Shown here: piece after piece, positions 56,341 to 64,000 of the stretch | How the letters are laid out: each line of letters opens with the position of its first letter | Position numbering within the stretch: position 1 is the stretch's first letter | Program-made: the position numbers and the translations under genes | Assembly (NCBI RefSeq): GCF_016920785.2 | Contig: NW_024609884.1 | Span: 32,656,080-32,720,079, forward strand | Length of the DNA stretch: 64,000 nt | Reading direction: 5' to 3' | Source of the DNA: Ixodes scapularis | Taxonomy: Eukaryota; Arthropoda; Arachnida; Ixodida; Ixodidae | Notes under the pieces: model-generated | What the model was told of the DNA's origin: nothing | The model's input: the letters and a program-made list of their open reading frames with translations, nothing else | Databases searched by the model: none

Positions 56341-56732
56341 GGAATTGTCTGAAGACAAATCGGCAGTTTGATACTTTAGACCCATGTTACGGGTAAAAAA
56401 ACAGGACGCGGAATTGTCTGAAGACAAATCGGCACTTTGGTACTTTAGACCCATGTTACGGATAAAAAAAAAACAGGATCAACCGCGCTCGGCTTTGGCT
56501 AGCAGACGGCGTTCGTAAAATGGCGTCAGCTGTTGCTGGCTTCACGCGGTGGTACCGTGCGTGCTTCTATTCATTCGGCGTTCGTTGCCATGGTGACGGC
56601 GAGAAAGGCAGACGAACTTTATGTTGCGGAAGAGCGCTGCGGTGCAGCCATACCAGGTGCGTTCTAAGGCCCTTCCCGTATGCTTTTCAAAGGGCGGAAG
56701 GCGGACAAAAAGAGTTCGAAATAAGGACTTAA

Positions 56733-57384
56733 AGGGCCCATGAAACGATTTTTGGGTTAGGATAGATCATTTTCGATTGGGATTTTACTAATAGAACATC
56801 ATTCAGTGGGCCAAAAGAAAAAAGGTAGAAAGTCAAAAGCCTGACATTCAGTGCGAAAATTCGAAAACACAGCGGACTATTTCGTTCCTCCTCCCCTTCG
56901 TAACCGCTCTGCCTTTTCACTAGGATACATCCGCGGTCCCAAAAGCGTGTCATCGGGTCCAAACTGACGTCACACAAAACCGGACCTCATTTAGACCCTT
57001 CACCCCTAAGCTGACATTGTGGTGGAAGCTACGCGCTTGCCGACCCAATCGGCCACCTCCGTTTCATCACCTGACTTCATTCTCTGCAGCCACATTTGCC
57101 ACGCTTACGTGGCAAAAGTGTGGCTAGCCCAAGGAGCACGTAGCTTCCAGAGCACTGTCAGCTTAGGGGTGAACGGGCTAGGAAAAGAAACTTTTGTCTG
57201 AGTTTTGAGCGACGGGCTAATCTTCTAGGGGGACAATGGCTCTCTCCGGGTACACAAACCAAGTTCCGAGCAAGAGGGGCCTCCCTTCTTTTCGTCTTCT
57301 TGAACTGTTTGGTGGAATGCGCGATTTAAGAGTTGAGGAGGAAAGCGAAACAGGAAAAAGTTGGAAAAGCGTTTCATGACCCCT
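56733..57384. mobile_element. TTAA-flanked element, Kolobok/piggyBac-like
   Basis: The ends AGGGCCCATGAAACGATTTT and (inverted) AGGGGTCATGAAACGCTTTT are flanked by TTAA on both sides (56729-56732, 57385-57388). TTAA duplication plus an AGGG start fits Kolobok; piggyBac also uses TTAA. There is no transposase frame in its 652 bp. It is nested inside the element at 56341-57513 and itself contains a palindromic insertion. Confidence 0.75.
56999..57172. repeat. Innermost palindromic MITE
   Basis: TTCACCCCTAAGCTGACA at the left and TGTCAGCTTAGGGGTGAA at the right are perfect 18-bp inverted ends. GGAAGCTACG / CGTAGCTTCC pairs further in. About 174 bp, non-coding. It is the third level of nesting inside the large element. 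Confidence 0.8.
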
Positions 57385-57513
57385 TTAATGCAGAATGCTG
57401 CATTTCTCCAACGTCTCATGATTTGACGAGCCTTGCTCGAAAAGCATGTTTTTTTGGCCATCCCGCGCCCTGATTTTTTATCCGTAACATGGGTCTAAAG
57501 TATCAAACTGCCC

Positions 57514-58938
57514 ATCACGTATAGAAGTTTTGCAGCAGCTGTGCATGGGCACCACCATAACTGACCTTCAGTTTTTTCCCCCTTATTACGTTTACTTCAC
57601 TTCATTATTACCACAGCAGGCCATGTTATCGCCATCTTAGATTTTATTCTGCCTTTCTCCCCAGCACTGGCTTTTGTGGAGGCTCTTCCACACCAATTTT
57701 AGTGGGTCGGTATTTCGGTAAAACAACAGAAGGTCACCAATGGCGGCTGTATTCTGGCGCGTGTGTAAAGCGTCTATAGGCTCGAAATATTATAAAAATA
57801 GAAGATCCCTTCGAAGCCAGCAAGAAAAGAAAACGAACAAAAAAATACAAATGAACGTTTATGTTCTAACAAAAAGCGCAGGAGGGAGCAAAATTTAACC
57901 TATCAGTGACGGCGCCTCTAAGATTGGCAGAGCATGGCTTGGTGAACGCAAGGTCGGCCATTTTTTACATATCCCGAAGCGTTTTAGCGACCCTCCAGCG
58001 CCACAAACAAACCATTTTTTTTTTTTTGACGGCTCGGAAAATTCCACTGGGGAACACAAAAGGGACGAGTACGGCAAGAGGAGAGGGCATAAGTCAAGGA
58101 GAGGAGGAGGCTTCCGAGAGAATTCGGGGAGACAGTGTACGACATCTGCGGCATTGTCGGGATGTTTTTACTTTCTCGGGAAAACAGGGCATGAAGCTGA
58201 GAACGGGACATGCATGGGCAGAGTTTACAGCGTTTCCTCCACCTCTGCTTGTTGCTTGAAGCTGCCGAATGTGACATGCCGATGAATACGCAATGCTCTC
58301 CTAAGCGTAGGCTCCCGCGCTTCCACCAATCTCGGGCCTTCGTTTCGTCGGCTTGGCGCGCGCCCCAGAAGCAGTCATCGATACCGAAGAGATCTTCAAC
58401 GACCGCATTCATCACCGGACCTCCGGGGGATTCGTGTGCTGTATGTGGTGTCATGCGCTTAGGCAAAGCATGGGCGACAGCGGAATAACTGTGACATAGT
58501 GCGTGCTCCTAAATGTGTACAGACGTCAGCAAACATCTTCCGGGATTGATTTCAAAATGAAGTTGCGGTGAGCTGACCCCCGATTTATCCGTTACAAATT
58601 AGTGTCTCCCAATAATTCATATGCCTTTTATGCGGATTTCTGGCCATAGAGCCCAGCGCTACCATTTACCTTGTGCATTGGGCCGGCTTTCTTGGAGCGA
58701 GCCGCAAACATTTACCTGAGTAAATATGAGAGAAAAAAAAAGTCAAAGGCGCGTGTGGGTAATTTAATTAAGACATGTCGAATAAAACGCCTATGCCACG
58801 CTGGTTTCTTTCTTCTGTCTAAACAAACATTGGGAGTTGTATATGACTGGAGTGCATGGAAATATCTTGCCCTAAAAGGTGATATCGTTTTTGCAAACAC
58901 GTCAAATTGTCTAATGTTCACGCGACTTGAAAACGGGG
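57514..58938. other. No supported gene inside the large element
   Basis: A 160-codon - strand frame (57984-58466) and overlapping + frames show no recognisable domain, and the frames are not bounded by clear splice sites. I leave them unannotated. Confidence 0.4.
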
Positions 58939-59194
58939 TCATTTGACTCTGGAGGCGAGACTCTGTCACGCTGACTCTACCAACCTCATAGAATCAGATG
59001 ACTCCCTGCGTGCCAAGTGGGGTCACTTGAGTTCAGGCATTTACTATTCTCATTTGACTCCAGTGCTTTTGAGGGAGTCCGAACCGCATCAGACTCCTTT
59101 TTGCTGCCAGATGGAGTACCTCGACGCCATCACGCAAAAATGGGGAGTCAAAAGCGCATTTGACTCCACCTGACTCCCTTTTTTTCTAAGAGTG
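58939..59194. repeat. Right subterminal GAGTCA/TGACTC array
   Basis: At least ten TGACTC / GAGTCA / GACTCC words in both orientations end in TGACTCCCTTTTTTTCTAAGAGTG (tip quoted in full, 24 bases split as TGACTCCC and TTTTTTTCTAAGAGTG). It mirrors the left array and marks the other end of the large element. Confidence 0.8.
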
Positions 59195-59599
59195 TAGAAT
59201 ACAAATGGGAAGCATACAAAATAAAACTAAGCCACAAAAAAAAAAAAAAAATGCGCCAGCTATATTACCTTACTTGCGGTTATCGACACAACCCAGGCGC
59301 CGCAGTCGCACATCGCTTCACTGCGGGTCCTTTGTTTTGTGAGAGTCAGATGGTCAGATGGCACACGAGGGGCCGCATGGAGCCTGCCTTTTTTGGCTGT
59401 CACCACTTGCCACCTCTGTTGCACCATCTCCTGAAGTCCTGCCGTCTGTCCGTCAGTCGTCGCTTCCAAGGGTCGTTCAGCTGAGGCGCTTGTGGCTTCC
59501 ATGTCGCCTTCGGTGTCCCTTGGGGGTTCTTCTTCACTGGCCTTCGGGTTTCAACGAGAGCGCTCGTCCTCTCCCTCAGTTACTTGAAGGGCCGGACGG

Positions 59600-60330
59600 C
59601 TTGCTGGCCCGCAGCTCACTAGTCTCGGGACGTTGGCGGTACCCAGGGAGAACCCTACCTTAGACGGGGCCTTGTGACCCTGCGTGGACGCGGCTTGCGC
59701 CGGAGATTGGGAGTTCTCCGCATCCCCAGCTGCCGCCGCTTCGGCTTCCTCCTGGTCCATGAGGTGTTCCATGGTTGACCATGGCGGCATACGTCTTTCT
59801 GCAGTCTTCTTTAGTGTGCCCGTAGCGTCTAAAGCCGTCGCATCGGGGCACACGACATTCCTTGCGAATGTGGCCGGTTCGTCGGCACCGGAGGCAAAGC
59901 GGGGCTCTACCGGGTGCCAAAACCAGCACCATTCATCCGGGCAGTCGGAACGTATGCGGCAGACGCTCAAGGGTTACGCCCTCTTTCAGGATTAGTCTAA
60001 CCACCCTTGTGGTTGACTAAACTCCTTCGAGATCCTTCACGCGCCACGTCTCCCTGGCTATTTCCTCGACTTCGCCATAGGCCTCCAGCGCTGTCTTCAC
60101 GGATTCGTCAGGCACGTGAAAGGGTATCCAATGAAGTTTCAATCTCACCTCTGTCTTGTCCGGGTCGATGATAAGGCATTGTCTTCCCTTGGCTTTGAAG
60201 GTTCCCGTGGCCACCAAATTTTGTTTGGCGGCCGAGGACTTGAGCGTAACCATCCACACGTGATTCATTTGGTAGGAACTAGGGTGCCTTCATGTCTCGC
60301 AAAGCGAGCATGAATGCACTCTAGTAGGAA
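59600..60330 (-). pseudogene. LINE copy 2 ORF1
   Basis: Around 60268-60017 the - strand encodes an RRM-like RNA-binding part (MVTLKSSAAKQ, CLIIDPDKTEVRLKLHWIPFH in part, ALEAYGEVEEI). A frame break follows, then zinc knuckles at 59932-59780: the first is intact (CLRCRRTGHIRKEC) and the second has lost one Cys (CDGFRRYGHTKEDC). The rest is Pro/Gly-rich. This is the ORF1 nucleic-acid-binding protein of the LINE. Copy 1 has the opposite pattern of knuckle damage, so the two copies decayed independently. Confidence 0.82.
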
Positions 60331-60589
60331 CCACATGCGGCGATTTCTCCTAGTACCCCGGCTTTTTCCAGGCCAGCCTTGAAATCTCTGTGGGAGCGTG
60401 CAGCGATGGCCGCATGAAGAAAAACCGAGTTTAAAGCGTAGACGCCTGTCCGTAACGTGGACAAGATAATCTTATAGCCCTTAATGCTTCGGTCAGCAAT
60501 AAAACCGCGGCTATCAGTAGCCGTTGATACCGCTCCGGCGGAGCTCATGTTGATACGTCCGTTCGCTTCGGAAGCTAGTAGACGAATCC

Positions 60590-60605
60590 TTTGACACATC
60601 GTCAG
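60590..60605. repeat. Right target-site duplication of LINE copy 2
   Basis: TTTGACACATCGTCAG directly follows the LINE 5' end and matches 44703-44718 with two differences. Confidence 0.8.
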
Positions 60606-61030
60606 TGTTCTCGGGTGAGGTGTTAGAATGTGTATTGCAGTGAAACAAGCAATCAAAAAATGGGAGCATGAAGATTCTATACATAACGGTCCCAGCCACA
60701 CTGAATACCCCCAGGTTCAAAATAAGGCTAAAAACACCTTCCATTGCACGGTTTTCTACCCTGAACATTTCCAGAAACATCGCAAAACAGTACCTTAATT
60801 TGACACATCGCCAGTGTTCTCGGGGTGAAATGATAGAGGTGTGTTGCAGTGAAACTAGAAGCCAAGAGACAGAAGCATCACGATTGCATACAGAACGGTC
60901 TCAGGATCCCCCAGGCTCAAAATAAGGCTTGAAACAACTTCCACTGCACAGTTTTCTACCTTGCACAACTCTAGAAACATCGAAAAACAGTACCTGAATT
61001 TGACACATCGCCAGTGTTTTCAAGGTGAAG
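60606..61030. repeat. Satellite array continued, about two monomers
   Basis: It continues the 209-bp satellite in register after the LINE (TTCTCGGG, GTGTATTGCAGTGAAACAAGC, ACTGAATACCCCCAGG and so on). It is more diverged than the central monomers of the main array, and is cut off at 61030 by the 3' end of another LINE. Confidence 0.92.
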
Positions 61031-64000
61031 TACTTATTTATTTATTTTATTTCAATTGACCTTCAAGACCCCCTCAGAAAGGGTATTACAGAAGGTTTTA
61101 ACACTCCCGTTTGTAAAATTAGTAAAGAAAACAAGAACAATAGGAGTAAAATGACTCAAGGAAGTATACAAGGTTAAACTGAAATCATTCAAAAACAAAA
61201 CATTGTAAAGACACTTTCAACTATGAGGCGCGGTGAGAATGACTTCGCTCAATTTCTTATTGAAACGAAGAGGAGAAGATATGGAAACGATGCTGTGGGG
61301 AAGGTCATTCCATTCCTTCGCTGCGCGTTGAAAAAATGAAGCAGACGAGGTCACTGTTCTAGTTTTGGTGAACATCACGTTGAGTGGATGACCGGTACGA
61401 TAAGGTGTTCGTGCGGGTGGCATGATGTACGGTGAATTTGGCTGGAAATCGTAATACAATTTGTGAAAGAGTATTAGTGCAAAATATTTTCAACGAAGTA
61501 ATAGGTTATCTAGTTGAGCACGTTCCTTTAGGCCGGTGAAACTTATTTCATATGAATAGCTAGAAAAAATTAACCTGACGGCACGATTTTGAATTGCTTC
61601 TAATTGATGACTGAGGTAATTTTGGAATGGGTCCCATATAGCGGCAGCATACTCTAGCTTTGGGCGGATTAGTGTTTTATAGGCGGCAAGTCTTAAGTTT
61701 AATGGTGCGAATTCGAGGTCACGTTTAAGTTGTCCGAGTGATCTCTTAGACTCAGAGATGACATGGTTAATATGTAGTGCCCAAGATAGGTTACTAGAGA
61801 GGTGAACTACCTAGGTATTTATAACTTCGTGCTGAAGGAATTGTGGTCTCATTGATAGAATAGTTGTAGGTTAGTGGGTTAGAGCGCTGATGAAAGGAAA
61901 CTAAAGTACACTTACTAATGTTTAATGACATTTGCCACAAATCGCACCAGGTTTGAACTGTATTAAGATCATTTTGAAGAGATATACCTGGTCAGTTGGA
62001 TTAGTAATATTACGATACACAACACAATCGCCAGCGATTAGGCGGACGTCGCAAGAAACAGAAGAGGGGAGGGGAGGGAATGTAAATAAGGAAAAGGAGG
62101 GGACCCGAAACAGTGCCTTGGGGGACGTTAGGGGTTACGGGTGCGTAGTTAGATTAATGGTTATTGACGTTTACGAATTGCTTGCGATCCTGCAAGGAAT
62201 TACCAATCCATGTTAGTATCTGCGGGTCTAAGTTAAGTTGGGAAAGTTTGAGCATTAGGCGTTGATGAGGAACCTTGTCAAATGCTTTTGCAAAATCTAA
62301 GAAAATGACGTCGGCTTGGATGTTGTTATTGAGGTTCAAATGCAGGTCATGGGCAAGTGTGGCTAGTTGAGTTTCGCATGAAAATCCTTTTCTGAATCCA
62401 TGTTGCGATGGATGAATAAAATCATTAGTTTCAAGAAAACGCTCAACATGAGAGTAAATAATCTGTTTCATAATTTTGGATAATACACAAGTTAGTGTAA
62501 TGGGGGTGAGCACCGGTCCCCTTTCTTAAAGATAGGAATGACCCTCCCCACTTTCCAATCCTGTGGAACAAGGCCCACAGTGAAGGACTGAGCAAATATC
62601 GTTGAGAGAAAATGCACTGCAGATATGTTTAGTGTTTTTAGAACCTTGGAATTAATGTCGTCAATACCCGTCGAGGAGGAAAGTTGTATGGAGTCAATTA
62701 TGTTAACAATACCAGGGAGAGTAAAAGTAATCGCATCCATCATTGGATACTAAGTGCTGATGGTGGAGGGTAGTGTGTCAAGATTTTCATTAGTAAATAT
62801 GGAAAAGAATGCTTCGTTAAGAATGGTGGCGCACTGGCTGTTATTGACACAAGCACCTGACTCATCCATTACGGCTACCGCTGCATCAGGCTTCTGGGGA
62901 TTTAGCGCTTGCCAATATTTTCTGGGGTTTTCTTTGAGCATTCACGGGAGTTGTATACAAAAAAAGGTTGGCTTGGTTTGCCTGATAACATGTATGTAGC
63001 CATTCTCTATTTGATAATATGTGTTCCATAATCGTGCTAATCCAGACAACCGAGCCTTTCTAAACGCACGTTTCTTCTTACTATTTAGGCGCTTTAGCTT
63101 GGCATTGTACCATGGTGAAGAGTAATTACTTTTTTATATTTATCGATGGCATGTATTGTTCAATGAGTAGGCGCATTTTATTTGCGAATAATTTCCAGTT
63201 CTCGTCAACAGAGCGCCCATCAAAGTCATGTTCAAACGATGTAAGGAAATTACTTAATTCTGTATTAATTGCGTCGTAGTTGACTTTGTCGTAGAGTTTA
63301 ATTATTTTTTGGATATCGATTCGGGTTTGAAGGGGGAAGGCGAAGGTGGCGTGGATTACTTTGAGATCACTAATGTACGAAGGAATGCGATAGATTTTAA
63401 GCTGTCAGGTTCGGATGTTAGGATCAAGTCGAGAATGTTAGATGTGTGTGTTGTGGTTCTTGTGGGCTCATTCACGACCTGTGCGAGATTAAAAGTATGG
63501 CAAACGTTAAGGAATTCAGAACATTCGGTTGGGTTTGAGGCTGATTGCACTGATATGTCTGACCACTGAATTCCAGGGTAGTTGAGGTCGCCGAAGAGCA
63601 GAGAGCCAATTGGATCGAGGGAATTTATTGATCAGAAATGAGAGGCCTTCATTGACGTGAGATGGAAATAAAACGTCGTTGTGAGGAGGACGGTAGCACA
63701 CCCCAAGGAGGATTGTGGAGGTAGCAGAGCTGCAGCGTATCCAAAGCATCTCCAAGGGTGATGATACATTGACAAGATTACAGGCAAAACGATCCTTAAT
63801 TGCTATTAACACACTTCCACCTCGCCCGGCTGTCCTATCTTTACGAAAAAGGTTGTACCCAGGAGTATCATTGAATAGCTCGGAATCGTCGACACTGGGT
63901 GAAAGCCATGGTTCGGTGAGGACGACGAGATCACAGTCGGAGGAAGAAATCAGACTGCGTACGCCTTCACGCTTCGGCATAATACTTCGGATGTTATTAA
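61031..64000 (-). pseudogene. CR1/Jockey-like LINE, runs off the window
   Basis: The 3' end on the - strand is an ATAAATAAATAAG-type tail at 61031. Reading upstream: a C-terminal FFQRAAKEWNDLPHSIV (61459-61217); RT with WKVGRVIPIFKKGD, HGFRKGFSCETQLA, FLDFAKAFDKVPHQRL and a damaged catalytic box (IAGD instead of the usual xADD, near 62035); and an AP-type endonuclease (VVLTEPWLSP, GVCYRPPHND, GDLNYPGIQWSD). Frameshifts occur near 62515 and 62745, and several elsewhere. It inserted into the satellite at a different monomer position from the other LINE. The 5' end is beyond the window. Inactive. Confidence 0.88.

Larger units (their letters stand above)
56341..57513. mobile_element. Nested TIR element with duplicated left end
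   Basis: CGGCAGTTTGATACTTTAGACCC..ATGTTACGG at the left is mirrored by CCGTAACATGGGTCTAAAG..TATCAAACTGCC at 57481-57512. The left end is present twice in tandem with a 69-bp period (56341 and 56410), including the adjoining GGAATTGTCTGAAGACAAAT. The interior carries a further insertion (56733-57384). No transposase and no certain target duplication. Confidence 0.65.
48237..59194. mobile_element. 10.96-kb TIR element inserted in the LINE
   Basis: The termini are CACTCTAAGAAAAAAGGGA (left) and, inverted on the right, CACTCTTAGAAAAAAAGGG. TA flanks both sides. The outer 250-480 bp at each end is packed with GAGTCA / TGACTC(C) words. The insertion point is the ORF1-ORF2 spacer of the LINE, where copy 1 has no insertion. 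The interior holds a - strand candidate gene, a + strand zinc-finger exon, a palindrome and nested smaller elements. The CACT-type ends recall CACTA/EnSpm elements, but those usually give 2-3-bp duplications and carry a recognisable transposase, which I did not find; a Tc1/mariner-like TA preference is an alternative. Classification open. Confidence 0.8.
44719..60589 (-). mobile_element. L1/Tx1-type LINE, copy 2, split by an 11-kb element
   Basis: Full-length LINE of about 4.9 kb once the inserted element at 48237-59194 is subtracted. The 5' end GGATTCG lies at 60589, ORF1 at about 60.3-59.6 kb, ORF2 at 48.19-44.80 kb, and the 3' end at 44719, with a short 3'UTR containing CCAATAAAGAACAAAAAA as polyA signal and tail. 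Both ends are flanked by satellite with a ~16-bp duplication. Frameshifts in ORF2 make it inactive now. Confidence 0.88.

Noticed and set aside
57984..58466. 160-codon - strand frame inside the large element
   Set aside because: No domain, overlapping + frames of similar size, and no splice signals; a search against proteins of similar elements would decide.
48237..59194. Polinton/Maverick identity for the large element
   Set aside because: Polintons give 6-bp duplications and have longer TIRs, and encode DNA polymerase B, integrase and capsid genes; none were seen.
59221..59260. A-run as a possible LINE polyA tail at the edge of the large element
   Set aside because: It lies in the inter-ORF spacer of LINE copy 2 on the wrong strand for that LINE; simple A/T run.

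Overview
The window looks like nuclear DNA of an arthropod, most likely a hard tick. It has spliced genes with GT/AG introns, low gene density, dense foldback and TIR elements, LINEs, decayed Ty3/gypsy pieces and a ~209-bp satellite. The species assignment is inference from this repeat landscape and the gag/LINE style; nothing in the sequence fixes the species.

Only one host gene is convincingly present: the 3' part of a Krueppel-like factor of the KLF6/KLF7 (Drosophila luna) group on the + strand. A 655-nt exon (26919-27573) carries the N-terminal linker region and finger 1. A 4.7-kb intron follows, then the terminal exon (32255-32430) with fingers 2 and 3. The 3'UTR is about 3.7-4 kb and ends near two duplicated AATAAA sites (36099 and 36377). 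The first coding exon (about 35 residues) was not found, so 1-26918 is probably the intron upstream of it. That stretch contains a gag relic (2.85-4.0 kb), two hAT-type non-autonomous elements with 8-bp target duplications (5040-6424, 7829-8863), long foldback elements (10.4, 17.5, 19.0, 22.2-23.4 kb) and low-complexity tracts.

37-64 kb is a layered repeat nest. A 209/210-bp satellite array (41.13-44.70 kb, continued at 60.6-61.03 kb, with a diverged relic at 37.06-37.6 kb) was invaded by an L1/Tx1-type LINE on the - strand (44719-60589, split), flanked by a ~16-bp target duplication of satellite sequence. A second, 3'-truncated LINE copy (39.49-41.13 kb) has its 5' end at nearly the same satellite position, so the LINE appears to target the satellite. 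A CR1/Jockey-like LINE (61031 to the window end) interrupts the array at another site. The truncated LINE abuts a Ty3/gypsy RNase H fragment that carries a 165-bp hAT MITE with a perfect 8-bp duplication.

The most unusual object is a 10,958-bp element (48237-59194) inserted at a TA between ORF1 and ORF2 of the LINE. It has ~20-bp CACTCT(A/T)AGAAAAAA termini, dense GAGTCA/TGACTC subterminal arrays, and no recognisable transposase. It carries an apparently spliced - strand gene (N-terminal PB1-like fold, candidate exons at 52.7, 51.9, 50.9 and 49.2 kb) followed directly by a near-perfect 52-nt palindrome, a + strand C2H2 zinc-finger terminal exon with an adjacent polyA signal, and a three-deep nest of smaller elements. 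It could be an undescribed cargo-bearing DNA transposon. The boundaries are seen in the sequence; the mobility mechanism and the gene models are inference.
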